The notes under the pieces were generated by a model. The model did not search any database, was not told where the DNA came from, and saw only the letters and a program-made list of their open reading frames with translations. A DNA stretch of 64,000 nt from Tetrahymena elliotti 4EA (Eukaryota; Ciliophora; Oligohymenophorea; Hymenostomatida; Tetrahymenidae): NCBI GenBank assembly GCA_000231825.2, contig JH720348.1, positions 139,752 through 203,751 of the forward strand. The letters are read 5' to 3'. Of the stretch, positions 24,343 through 36,880 are shown piece by piece. Position 1 is the first letter of the stretch. Each line of letters begins with the position of its first letter. The position numbers and the translations under genes were made by a program.

Positions 24343-26466
24343 ATGAGTTTTCTCAATTACTTTATTTATATTAAGAGTATAACAAAAGAATTATCGGTTG
24401 AGATTGATCTTTTAGCAGATAATTTTGAAGATAAGCAAGTAGAAATAAATTAGTTATTGAACAACGATAAAGAGTATTTTGAGTTAGAGTTACTTTTAGG
24501 CTCAGAAATAGGAAAATTTCTAGAAAGACCAAGTTAGCTTGAGGTATTGCATCAATCTATTAGAGACTAGCTAAAATCTGTAATAGGTTCTATTTAGAAC
24601 ATCTTTGGATTAGAAAAAATATTATCTCTAACTTATTAAAATTTGGATTGCTTGTTTAGTCCAGAAGAGATCTTATGTTAGTTCATTAGAGAATTTTAGT
24701 TCATTTCTAATCTAAATATTTATTCAATAAAATAAATTTCAGTTGATTAATTCAATGAAATCCTTTAAGCTATCAGCTTTAAAAGAGAAAAACTTGAGAA
24801 AATACATCTAGAGTTTAGCTTGAAAAAGGAATAAACTAAAATTGTGATCCCTAAGTAATTAGAACAAATAAAATGTTTGTCTTTATGCAATTTAACCCAG
24901 TAGAATCAACTTAATGTCTTTAAGTTAGCCAAAGAAATCAAAGAAGTAGAAATAAAAAAAGAAGAAACATTTGATGATTGGTATTCAAAATTGAAGTTTG
25001 AAATATTAATTGAGGAACTACCATTTTTTAAGAATTCTCTAGAAAAACTTTATATTCAAGTTAATGTAAATCCATATTTGTTATCATCAAACTGCTTAAT
25101 GCCAATAGAAAAATTAGAAAATTTGAAAAGCTTTCACTTAGAAGCTGCCAATATTTAGAACCAAAATTTTGATGTAACTAAATTAAAGAAATTAGAAAGT
25201 TTGAATCTGATATTTCCCGATGCAGTCAATTACTTATCCAATCATTCTAATTTGCCTCAGCTTGTTGAATTAGGAATTGTTATTGGATCATGCTATACCA
25301 ATAAATTAAATCTAAAATAACTCAATAATTTGAGAATTTTAAGATTATTTATGAAGTTTACTGATTTGGGTGAAGGGGATAAAAAGATAGAATTTTTATA
25401 AAAATTTTCAGAAATAGCGCATTAATTGAATTAGCTTGCACTAGATTTTAGTAAGTACAGTTAATATTTTATTAATATTTTTTATCCTGAATTGGCTTAG
25501 AAAATTGGTATCATATTAGAAAAATGTTCTGAACATACTAAAGTCTATCTGAATAATAAAGATTGTCAATTTAAAACCTAAATGATATTTGAGCTAGCAA
25601 AACAAATAATGAAAATATAAAACTACACATAATTCTGTCTTAATGACATTTGTATCTATGATTAACTAAAAGATGTTGAAGAGATATCTGATGAAAAATT
25701 ACAAAAAGATTTCCCATATTATTTATCAATATTTTCTTAATCTCAAAATCAAAAAAGGAAAATTGTAAATATTTGTTGGAATCAACTGGAATTCAGCTTT
25801 TTAATCTACCAAAGATATATCTCACTATTTTAGAATTTTAAGGCTTTCTCACTTTTATCCATTAAAGGATATTATTTAGATAATGAATTTGCTCAGAATT
25901 TTTTGTAAATTGTTCCAGAAAATGTGGAATTTTTAAGATTACCAAATATTTTCTCTTTGTAAAAAATAGTAGATCATTCTTAGCATTTAAAATCATTAAA
26001 AAAAATCGAGACTAGAAACCGAAGCTTAAAATAGTTTATGAATAATATGGGTCCCTAAGAGCTTAAAAAATGTTTCAGCTAGAAATTACATATTAAGTTC
26101 AATAGAATCTTAAATTATTAATAGCATAAAAAAATATTTGAAAAATTATTAGAATATGAAGGATATATATTTGATATTACTATTGATTCCTTTTTTAAAA
26201 ATAAAGATTTGGATGATCTTTTTAGATATATCTTGAATGATAAAAATATAATCTATTTAAAACTGCTTTCTTAATATGATGGTTCTATTTCATATGAAGA
26301 ATACCAACAAACTTAGGAAATAAACTAACAAATTACTGAAACTATAAACACTTTTTCAAAAACAGCTTAAATCTTAGTATTAATCATAAATGCTTTCAAT
26401 CAATTCATTGTATTAGATATTAATAATCTTAATTCACTATTACTCTTATAAGATTTATATTATTGA
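24343..26466 (+). CDS. LRR-like family copy F, intact, 707 residues
   Basis: ATG 24343 (MSFLNYFIYI, diverged from the MNNLKYH start of B-D), TGA 26464-26466, 708 codons in one frame. Same domain order as copy D: charged N-terminal segment, Leu-rich repeats (LENLKSFHLEA, LKKLESLNLIF) and a Leu-rich C-terminal part ending DLYY. It differs from D by many substitutions but keeps the frame, which argues for selection. Its 3' side again faces a four-TM gene on the opposite strand, as D does. Function unknown; presumed intracellular binding protein. Confidence 0.85.
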
Positions 26467-26967
26467 TTCCTCAACTTTGTAATGTAATACTCTATATTAT
26501 TTTATTTTTTAAAACTCTTCGAAATTGAAAAATTTAAATCATGAAAGACAAATTTAATCAAAACAAAGTGCATTAAAATTTTATTATTTTTTAACCTTAA
26601 ATCTGTTTTATTTCTCATATAAAATTTATGAAATTTTTTTGAATTTTTAATTAGTATTTAATTAAATTTATTTTCATAATATTAAATTTTTTTCTAAATG
26701 AATTAGAAAAAATTAAAGTATTTAAAATTATTTTCTTAATTTTCATATTGGTTTTGAAAAATATAAAGACCATAAATTAAAAAGATCAACAAAAAAAATA
26801 AATTATCTATAAATTAATCTTCATAGTAAGTAATATTATTAAAACATTTTGACACTTAATAAAACCAAATAAATATATTTATTGGTTAATAGTTATAATT
26901 ATATTCTAGATAGACTTTGTTAAAAAGTTAAACATATTTTTTTTAGTAAAATATTCTAAAATGATTT

Positions 26968-27953
26968 TCAAGAGTTTAAGGGTTTTTAAAGATAAAAATC
27001 TTAGTTTTTTTCAACAAATTAAGGATTCTAAATGTATTGATCTGGAGGTAAATATGCAAACTAATTGTTTTAATTTGGTTAGTTATTTTGATAGTATGGT
27101 TATTAGTTTTGAATTTAGTTATTGTAAGGTTGTACATATTATTATTAAGATATTTATTAGTATTATTATTAAATTTAGTTTTGTTAATTATTTTTAGCTT
27201 CTTCGTTTACTCTTTAGGTAGCCTAAACATGTTTAACTTTTAGGAATAGCAAAATAACAATTGCACTTAATATCCAAATTTAACTCAAACAATAACTAAC
27301 AATTTAAAGAACAAACATATTACTCCAATTATCAACTTATAGGGTATCTAATTATGTGCAATTCAGGATATTTTCACTATATTTACAGAAATTTATTATT
27401 ATTAGCTGAGAATATCCATAAATCTAAGTCTGTACATCACCAGCAGAGGACATTTAACTACAAGTAGGGTAATATTTTTCTAAGTTATAAGTAATATATG
27501 AAGCATTAACTGTTCCTTCATGTCTTATTGAAAAATCTTTTTTTAAAGAAATCGATTTAATTTTATTGAAATAAATAATTTGAAATTACCACAATATTTG
27601 TCAAAAACTCCAAGAAGAAAGCTAACTAATTATATAACAGTAGGTGAATACATAATAGCTTTGAGTACATATAAAGAAAAAAATAGTATATGACTCAATT
27701 ATTTAGTTTTCAATAAGTAGATTGTTAAGAATTCTAATATAATTGAAATATATATAAGTATAATGATGGCTAGTTGCAAACTTTCATAATAGCTATATTT
27801 ACTTCTCAAATCGAAGGAAGAAATGTTTCCGATTGTTGCATAAATCAGAAAGAAAAGGATCAAAACATAATAAACTTTGAATAAAGTTTTTGTATTTTCT
27901 TTATAAATATGTTGAATTTTCTTATCTTGTTCTAATCTACTTTCTAGTAGCAT
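26968..27953 (-). CDS. Four-transmembrane tetraspanin-like protein, paralogue 4
   Basis: ATG complement(27951-27953), intron 27537-27589 (53 nt, GTAATT...AAAAAAG), TGA complement(26968-26970); 933 coding nt, 310 residues. Without splicing the YLIRHEG-equivalent block (FSIRHEGTVNAS) is out of frame, so the intron is needed. TM1 ~24-46, TM2 ~60-85, TM3 ~93-118, loop with Cys at DKYC, YYPTCS, NFCKY and LNCTQ, TM4 FVLQIVSYCLSQIWILSAIV. The tail ~60 residues is Gln/Asn/Tyr/Pro-rich and ends VEKNQDFYLQKPLNS. Tail composition resembles low-complexity sorting or interaction tails. Tetraspanin topology is inferred, not a homology claim. Confidence 0.8.
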
Positions 27954-28289
27954 TCAAATTTGCTTTGTCTGACAAATTAATTTTCACCTTTTATTGTTTG
28001 TTACAATTTATATTTTTTTTAATATTTATTTATTAATTAATTCAATGTTCAAAAGTATTTATTACACAAAAAGATAATTGATATTTTTTCTTACTTTTAA
28101 AACACTGATAAATTGAGATAAGACCTTGTATATTTTTAATAAATCATTAGGTTTCTGATGAGAGCCCTAATATTCAACATAAATATAATAAAGGAATACC
28201 TATTTGCTTTTAATACATTTTTTTAGAAATGAAAAATAAAACTTGATTTATTTAATTATTTAAGATAATAAATATCTTTTGTATTCATG

Positions 28290-28741
28290 AGATGAGGGAT
28301 GAAATTTGTTTATTGATAAAATGGATCCCTAAGAGGTAAAATAATATTTCAGCTAGAAATTACATTTTATATTCAGTAGAGTCTCAGATTATTAAAAACA
28401 TAAAAAAAAATATGAAAAAAGATATATATTTGATGTTACAATAAATGCAACAGATTCCCTTTTTAAAAATTAAGATTACAATGATCTTTTTAGATATTTT
28501 AAATGAAAAAAATATAATTTATTTAAAATTGCTTTACGAATATAATTATTCTATTTCATATTAATAAGAATACCTTGAAAATTTGAAAATGCACAACAAA
28601 AAATTCCATGACACTGTTAATAATTTTTTAAGGTATGTTGAAAACTAAGTCTTCATCATAAATGCCTTCAATAAATTCATTGTATAATTTATTAATAATC
28701 TTAATCCAAAATTATTCTTATTATTAGATTTATATTATTGA
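28290..28741 (+). pseudogene. LRR-like family copy G, 3' remnant
   Basis: Matches the last ~150 codons of the family, from the MGPQELKKCF-like block (here near 28318) to the terminal DLYY-TGA at 28739-28741. It has small indels and no 5' part. It abuts the duplicated upstream region of paralogue 4, so it was probably truncated by the same segmental duplication. Confidence 0.75.
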
Positions 28742-30003
28742 TTCCTCAGCTTTGTAATTTAATACTCTAAATTATTTTATATTTTATTTTTTATTAAACT
28801 CTTAAAAATTAAAAAATTTATATCATGAAAAACAAATCTAATCAGTAAAATAGTACAATAAAATTTTATTATTTTTTTAACTTTAAATGGAATATTTCTT
28901 TTAATTTCAATTTTTGCCAGGATTGCTTTGACATAAACAATTTATATTTATTTAAAAATCACATGATATTTAATTTGTTTCATCTTAAAAAATGTTTTTT
29001 TATTATCAATGCAATTATTAGAAACCCTAAAAATATCAATAAAAAGAGAAATTCAATACTTTAAAGAAGAAATTATTATTATGAGAATCAAAATACAATA
29101 AGATTTACCTAAAAAATAAAAAACCTTAATTTTTACTAAATTTAACTAATGGTCAATATTTGGAGTCCTCATTTTTTCATAAAATGGAATGAAGAAATGA
29201 TAATTTTAGGTATTATTTAAATCCTCTAAATATTATTGTTGTGAATATGAGAAACCGTATTTAGTGTAAAGCATTTTAGAATACTCAAGTATGTGAGAAT
29301 AATTAAAACTGTATTAAGAATTTGTATTAATCAAATTTTGTGATATTATTTTTTAATATTGTTAAACTGTTAATAAAATCAAATATTAAATAAAATTAAT
29401 ATTAATTAAGTTATTTTTAATTCTAGATAAAAATTAAAAATTAATTTATTAGAAAATTTATTAATTGTCATTTAACAGAATTTAATGATTGAATTTTTTT
29501 ACTTTTTTCAACTCGGCTTAAAATAGATTTTTAGGAAGGAAATATTAAATTAATAAATCTAAAATCCTCATATTTCTAATTACCATAAATCTAATAATTA
29601 TTTAATTATTCAACTTACCATTTGTTTGTATTTTTTGTTCCTTTCCTTCAAATTTTAAAATTAATTTAATTATTTAGATTTAATCTATCAAGAATGAATA
29701 CTGCATACATATTTTATAAAAATTGATACTGATTTTACAATGACTATAAAACTATTTAGACAATTGAATGACCTATTTGATCTTTTTAGTCACTGATTTA
29801 TGAGAAATAAAGGAATTTACTTACTATAAATTAATTACAAAGTTATATATAAAAAAGACATAAAGTGAACGGATTTTATGTAATAAGTTATTTATTTATT
29901 TTATGGATTTAAATTCTATTATTTCGTAATATGTATGTAACTAAAGAAGATTTCAATCAAATAAAATTGAAATATCAAATAATAAATAAGCAGCTATTTT
30001 CTT
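28742..30003. other. Intergenic, boundary of the repeat zone
   Basis: 1.26 kb, no gene seen. The duplicated families end here; none of their sequence recurs to the right. Confidence 0.5.
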
Positions 30004-30780
30004 TCATTTAAGTATTTCTTTTACGCAGTCAAGAGAACCAGTTTTTTTAATTTAGAATTCGTCGTAAATGTTATTTTTATGTTTCTAAGAGTGTTCTTTA
30101 TCGATGAATTATTTGCATAACTTTTTAACATCTTCTTTGTAGTTAGTCTCATTCAAGGAATCTCCAGTAGTATTTCTAGAACATAAGAACTTCTCAATTT
30201 CTACACAAATTTTAGTGACTTCTTCTTATTTAGATTCTTCAAATCCTTTTTAGAAATATTTGAGAATACCTTACAATCCTTGATTTCTTCTATCATTTTT
30301 ATAACTTGGCAAATTATTGTTTTAAGCGGCATCTACCTTAGCTGGTTCACTACTTTATACTTTCTTTGGAGGTTCAGCAGCAGCTTTTTATTAAGCAGGA
30401 GCACTAACCTTTACTGCATTTTATTAAGATATTTAAGTACTGGGTGCAGAAGAATTTTCTTAATTTGTAGTTGTAGATGGAGCAGTTTATTCTTATGATG
30501 TAGTTTTAAGCTTAGGGAAAAAAGCCTTGAATTTAAAAACCAAGTGCTTTGATAATTTACCAACCAAGATTCTAGTATCATCGCTATTTGGATACTTAAA
30601 TAAAGAAATTCTTGTTAATGTTTTGGTAATTCTAGTTTTTCTAATCCATTCTTTATTAATTAACTCGCATTCTTTAATTGATTTCAAAATGCTTAAAACC
30701 TTCTTAGGATCTATTCTTTTGAACTTTTTGAGTTCAGCTCTCACTTCCAACAAATCTCTTTCAGACTCTATAATGCTCAT
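30004..30780 (-). CDS. TFIIS-like transcription elongation protein lacking the zinc ribbon
   Basis: 258 residues, single exon, ATG complement(30778-30780), TGA complement(30004-30006). Residues ~20-95 match the TFIIS/LW N-terminal helical bundle (VLSILKSIKECELINKEWI, then a TRITKTL strand-like turn and LxxHLVFKFKAF). A low-complexity Gln/Ala/Pro/Ser linker follows. Residues ~165-250 resemble the TFIIS central domain (KICVEIEKFL, then YKEDVKKLCKQFIDKEHSQK). It ends LDCVKEILK without the C-terminal Cys4 zinc ribbon that inserts into Pol II and stimulates cleavage. It therefore may bind Pol II or Mediator but not rescue backtracked polymerase. Ordinary TFIIS is ~300 residues. Confidence 0.75.
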
Positions 30781-31318
30781 TTATTTCCTTTTAATATTTA
30801 TTATTGCCTTATTATTTATTTCTTTCTTTCTTTGTTTATTTTTTTGCTTGATTGCTTATTTTTATAATCACAGAAGACAGATAGCTATTAAATTTATTGA
30901 ATAAATATTATTTTTATTGAGACAAAAAGATTTATTTATTTATATTTAGTAGCAACGTGATATAATTTTCAAGCAATTAGTTAAATAAATCCACATGATA
31001 TCTGAATATTGCTAGCTATATACAATTAATAAAGAATACGCAAATAACAATAATTATTCAAACATTATTTGAATTTCCCTCACTCGCAATAAAACTCAAA
31101 TTAAATACTATAAGTCTCTTTAATAAAAATTTAATGTAAAACTTCTTCATAAATTTTTATTAGAAATTTAAAATTACTATTATATAAATTTTATTTTTGG
31201 TTTTACAAAATAGCTTGCATTTATTTAATATAAAATAATTTAATTTTTATTTAATATATTTGGAAAAATAAATTTTATCAACACAATGAATGAATGAATC
31301 AATTTATCAATGAATTGA

Positions 31319-34300
31319 TCACTCCATAATTTCTCTCTTTTTTACATTCCAAACCTTGACTGTTTTATCCCTTTTGTTAAAAATATGTTTAGTTTTTTTA
31401 TGTTTGATGAATAAAAAAAATATTATTACCAAGAAGCAGTTGCAACATTTTCACTTTCGTCTAATGCTAATCCCCAAATACCATATGAATGAGAAAGTAA
31501 ACTTCTTATACAGTCTCCTTATTCCCAATCCCAAAGTCTAAGCATACAATCTTCAGAACCTGAAGCAATAATTGTATCAGAGAGCTTAACTAAACACCAA
31601 ACTGGTCCTGTATGTCCATGTAATTACTGAATAGTTTTATTTGTCTCCAAGTTCCAAATACGAATGGTATAGTCTGAAGAACCTGTGGCCATTTTCTTGC
31701 CAGGTTCAAGTTCTAAAATAGACCAAATTGGCAATTAATGTCCTCTTAATATAGTTTCTACTTAAGAAGTCTAAAGACTCCATATTCTAAGTGTATTATC
31801 TCTGCCTGCATTCATAATAAAACTCACTTAAAAAAAATACTTATTTTATTTTGATAAATTACTTCCTGATGCTATCTTTTAATTTGATATTGCTTTGATA
31901 ACTCTAACGAAATCATCATGACCTTATAGAGTTTGCAAACAATTACCAGAATTTATATCCCAAACCTTTACTGTTTTATCTTCAGAACCGCTAATTAATT
32001 TATCAGGCTCATCAGGTGGCTAACTCAAAGATCTAACACCTCCTTCATGACCTGTAATAGTTTTAATTAGAGAATAATCACTGCAACTCCATATCTTAAT
32101 AGTCTTATCACTGGAACCACTAGCAAATTTATTATTTCCAATATAAAGAACTGCTCTTACTTATTCAGTATGGTCAGTTTTTGTTGCAATAGCAGGACCA
32201 CCCTTAATAGCATCCCAAATCTTAAGAGATCTATTTAAAAAAATTAATTAAAAAAAGAAATAAAATAAAATGAAGTAATTTATTTTACTTGTCTTCACTT
32301 CCACTAACGAATCTATTTCCTGGTAAAGAAGCTACAGTCCAAACTGCCTTATCATGTTAGAAAGTGTGAATGACTTCAAGTTTTTTACTTGCCCAAATAA
32401 TAACCATATTATCCTATATTCGTAAAACTTTAATTAACTTTCTAGATAAATTTTTATATTAAATTACTTCTGCACAACTTGCTAAGTTACCATCTTGCAA
32501 AACTCTTAACTACCTAATTGGGAATTTATGACCTTCTAACTTCCTTATCATGTCACCTGTTTTTGGATTCCATATTCTGATAGTATTGTCAGCACTATTT
32601 AAAAATAAATTCTTTAGATTTTCTATTTTAAAGATATTTTAACTTACGATCCTGTCGCTATAGTGTTATCCGTCAGTACAACTAAAGAATAAATGAAAGT
32701 GTTATGAGCCTTGAATTTCTAAACCATGACACTCTTTTCAGGATCCCAAATCTAGACCATACCATCTCTCGAACCCGTAACAACATAGCCATTTTTCATG
32801 ACATCAATTGCATAAACATAATCAGTATTAGAGTCAAAAGAGTTCAAAATTTCACCAGTTTTGAGATCCCAAATTTTTACTGACCTTTAATTTAAAAAAA
32901 ATTAGAATAAATAAATAGATGCAAAACTAATTTATGAATAAATGATAAATACTTGTCATCTGAGCAAGAAATAATCTTGTTATCCTTAGTTAAATGCAAT
33001 CTTCTAATGTAATCATCATGACCATAGAAAGATCTAATAAGTTAACCAGTCTTAACATTCCAAAGCTTAATTACTTAATCCTAACCTTTTTATTTAATAT
33101 AAATTCCAATAAATATCTTTTATTTTTTTCAAAGCAAATTATAAAATGCATAAAATTTCTTTAGATTTTCTATTTATTATTATTAATTTTGAGGCCAGTA
33201 AAACAAAAAATTCTTGATTAAAAACAAACAAAAATCTTTAAAAAAAAGTAATTTTTACCAGCAGAAAGTAAATTTCCATCAGGAAGTGGTTAAAGTGCAA
33301 GGATTGTTTTTACGTGACCAGTAAGAGCTTTTTCAAGTTCATTTTTAGCAGCACTGTAAAACTTAATGACATTATCTTTAGCAACAACAATATTACCATC
33401 AGGCATAGTAGCAATGGCATTCAAATTTTTATCAAACAAATCTGTTGTTTGAGTGCACTAATGAGTTTCAGTATCCCAAAATCTAAGTGTTTCTTAACAA
33501 TGAAATTAACAAATAATCAATGTAGAAAATTATAATTTTACTATCTTTTGAGCAAGAAACGAGAGTACCATCATTTAAGACAGTCATATCTAAAACATGA
33601 TCTGTATGTCCAACATACATCTTAAGCATTTCTGCTGATCTAGAATGCCATGATAAATCAATCATCTTTATATCATGATGCTCAAGTAGTTATCTTATTT
33701 ATTATTAATCTTTAATTATTTTTCTAATTTAAGCAAATGCTTTTGTTGAATATTTATTTCTTTTTAAATAAATAAATAAAATAACATTTTTACTTTAGCT
33801 TTTCCTTAATGTATTCAAGTATTTCATCTTTAATCTTTTTGAATTTTGCAGCATCAAAAACAGGGAGCTTTTTAACTTTGTCTTTTATTTCTAAGCTTTG
33901 AATTGAATTGAGACTTGTATTTTTCAATAAATCATCACAAAGATCAGCAACATTATCATACATATTACCAGGACATTTTTCTATCTTTTGTTTTGTTGTT
34001 GGATCTTTTCTGTTAAGGATTTAATTAGTCTCTTCAACTGCATTGTCAATAGCATCGTACATTTGCTTATTGTGAATTTTAAATTTATCTTGTGCATTTT
34101 CATAAACTATTTTTGTCAGTTTCATTAGATCTACAAAGCTATTTTGAACAACACTTTCAAATGATTTTCTATCATCTAACAATTTATTTTAGTTAGCTTC
34201 TGTTGCTGCATAAACCAGATTTTCTTTCATTATTTTATCTCTTTAATCTTCAAGGTTTATGTAATTTTATAAATAATTTCTAATATTCTACAAATTCTTT

Positions 34301-34455
34301 GCATGATGTGAATGGGAAGAAACCATGCAAGTAGCACAAGCTAATCTGTCCTTACAAGTACCAATATTACAAACGTACATAATTGGCTGAGTTTCATGCC
34401 CTTGTTTCTTACACTTTATGCTAAGCATAAAATTCTCTACAGTTGGTGATGTCAT
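31319..34455 (-). CDS. B-box zinc finger, coiled-coil, WD40-repeat protein (828 aa)
   Basis: Ten exons (complement): 34455-33794, 33693-33542, 33492-33259, 33085-32953, 32884-32648, 32594-32468, 32413-32289, 32230-31863, 31826-31430, 31370-31319; they sum to exactly 829 codons. Residues 15-51 form a B-box-like zinc site (C15, H20, C29, C34, C40, C43, H48, H50/51). Residues ~60-215 are helical. From ~240 to the end are about 13 WD40 blades, each with GH and WD-type ends (RFWD, KLWN, KIWD, RIWN). The last blade ends [16 protein letters not shown]-like architecture suggests a ubiquitin-ligase or signalling scaffold, though no RING is seen. The 36-nt intron 31827-31862 is short and in frame, so it may be retained (610-residue WD part instead of 598). 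Confidence 0.85.
31827..31862 (-). other. Doubtful 36-nt in-frame intron
   Basis: GTAATTTATC...TTTTAAG between IASG and the next WD40 blade. It lacks TGA and is a multiple of three, and it is shorter than the other introns of this gene (49-173 nt). Both spliced and retained readings keep the blade frame. Confidence 0.5.
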
Positions 34456-36880
34456 TTCTGCTTGGGATAAATATTCCTTTACTTATTTCCTAAATTTTGT
34501 ATTTGCTTTTATAATATGAATGCTGTACTAATTAATATACAATAAAATTGATTATTATTATTATGTTTATTATTATTATTAAATATTCTCTCCACTAAAT
34601 TAAGGTGTATATCTATCTATCTAACTAATCTTTAAGTTAAAATTTGTATGTAATTCACTCAAACGCTTTCAATTTCACTGATATTAATAATTTATTATCC
34701 AATCATCATTAAATACCTCTCATTTTCTCACCCTGAAATTCCACTTATTTAATTATGGTAAAATATTTATCAATTAATTACTGACTATCAATATCAATTT
34801 CACGATAATGAATCACCCAAAAGACATTGATGAGGTTGAATATTGACCTATAAATTCAATCTAGATACTTGACTATGTTTTATTGTTAATGTATTCCCAT
34901 ATAATAAATAAAAGTCAGTCTTTTTTTTGGTTAATTTTTCTTTAAATTTGCTTCTTTTGAATTTTACTGACCTTAATTTTTTTGAGCATCATCTCCAAAT
35001 AAATATAATAAAAACATAAATTAACTTTTTTACAAGATAAATAATTATAAGATCTAAAGACAATTAGTAGTTTTACATCTTTATAAATATCAATAATATT
35101 CTATTTCCAAAAATTTTAAAATTGAAGGTTCTCAAAAAATATTATTAAATGATAAAACTCTAATTTCTTTTCATAATTAATCCAACTAATAATATGTTAC
35201 AAATTAAAGTAAATTTGGTATTAAATATTCTAAATTAAAATTCTTTTACTAATTGAATTATTTTTAAATGAATAGTCTTTGTTCAAATATTACATTACCT
35301 ACATTCATTCTACCATTTCTAAAACTGATTAAATAAGCAAGAGTCATAATAGTATAGTAATTTAAAAATATTAGCATGTTCCTATTTCAACTAAAATAAA
35401 AACAACTTATAGTTCTCATAGATTTAGTATGTACGAAAAAAAGAAGAAATGCAGAACGATTTAAATTTTAATTTAACTTGTTTTAATTTAAATTTTAAAT
35501 TAAATAGTTTCTCTTTTTAATAAAAAAAATTAAAATTTCATCTAAATTTTTTTGAACTAAAGTAATTTTATCAAACAACCATAACATATTTTCTGAATGC
35601 AGTTTAATAGTTTTATCTATTGAATTATGAGATATTTAAAAAGTTGTTTTTAAAATTAAAAACCTTCATTCATTTCTCAAAAAATCTAAGTTTGTAACCA
35701 ATTAATTTTAGAAAAGATACATATAATATTAGAACAAGAGATAAATAATGGTTTTATTAACTAAATATCTGACATGAATAATAAAGCTTATGAAAATATA
35801 CTCACATCAAAGAAGTGTATGATTAAATATAATTGCATATCTTTATTAATTTAATATTTATGCATTATTTTTAAACTAAATTATTTTAATATTGGAACAA
35901 AAAATATGTATTTTGTAAGTATGACATAAGATTCAGTACTAGGAATTTATATTAAATAACTAAGATTAGAAAAAATTGATAAATTTTTAACCTAAATAGG
36001 TATTTACTTACATTTTTGGTTTTTTCAGCAACTATGAATCAATCGTAATCAATATTTTTTTAACTTAATATGAAAAAAAAATTTTTTTGTCAACAAATAC
36101 TTTGTAGAAATTCAATTTAAATTTGTAAAATCATTTATGTTTAATATACAATTTAGTTAAAAAATATTTTATTTTTTCTCATATTATCTATCAATATAAA
36201 ATTGGGAAAATTATTGGTTCACTAGTTACCTAAATTGATATTATTTATGTGTTTACTTTTTTTCATTAAAATATGTTAGTTAGAGCACCCTCATTTTAAA
36301 TTCAAACTGTAATTGAATAACTTGTTAAAATTGTATTCAAATTTCTAAATTTGTTGATGTTTAATAAAATTAAGGTAAGAGAAAAAACTATTTTTTGGCA
36401 GGATGATTTTGTGAATTTAATTTTGAATTGTGCTTTATATACATATTTTAATAAAAATAAATGCTTTTCTTATCAATTTTCTTCATTTTTGATTATTTGA
36501 TTTATTCATGTAAGGTATTGAATAACTAGAAATATGAATTTTTAAAATTAAACTAAAAGAATTTTTGTAAGTGTGAAATAAAAATGAGAGTTAGTAACTA
36601 ATTAATAAACGTTTTTTGTTATACATACATCAAAGATTAAATAAGATTAAGAAAATAATTATGGAGGGTTAGATGGATGGGTTGATTGATTGATTTATAT
36701 ACTACTTAAATAGGTGGTTATATTTTTAACTTAATATTTGAAAAGGTGGTTGTTTTTGTTGTTATAATTTTACTATAGTTGATTGTTTAATTAAGATATT
36801 TTGGGTATAATTGATGATCTAAATACAGGGAAGTTAAATATTGGATTAGTTAATATTTATTTTATTAGAATTGATTTTGT
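34456..36880. other. Intergenic
   Basis: 2.4 kb of AT-rich DNA, no gene recognised on either strand. TTAT/ATT simple repeats near 34555-34580. The right end (36650-36880) is G-richer on the plus strand and is probably the 3' UTR of the next minus-strand gene. Confidence 0.45.

Noticed and set aside
30280..30904. Plus-strand ORFs of 72 and 125 codons
   Set aside because: Antisense shadows of the TFIIS-like gene, which carries recognisable domains on the minus strand.
34550..34580. CRISPR-like or structured repeat array
   Set aside because: Only TTAT/ATT simple repeats; no spacer-repeat periodicity anywhere in the window.
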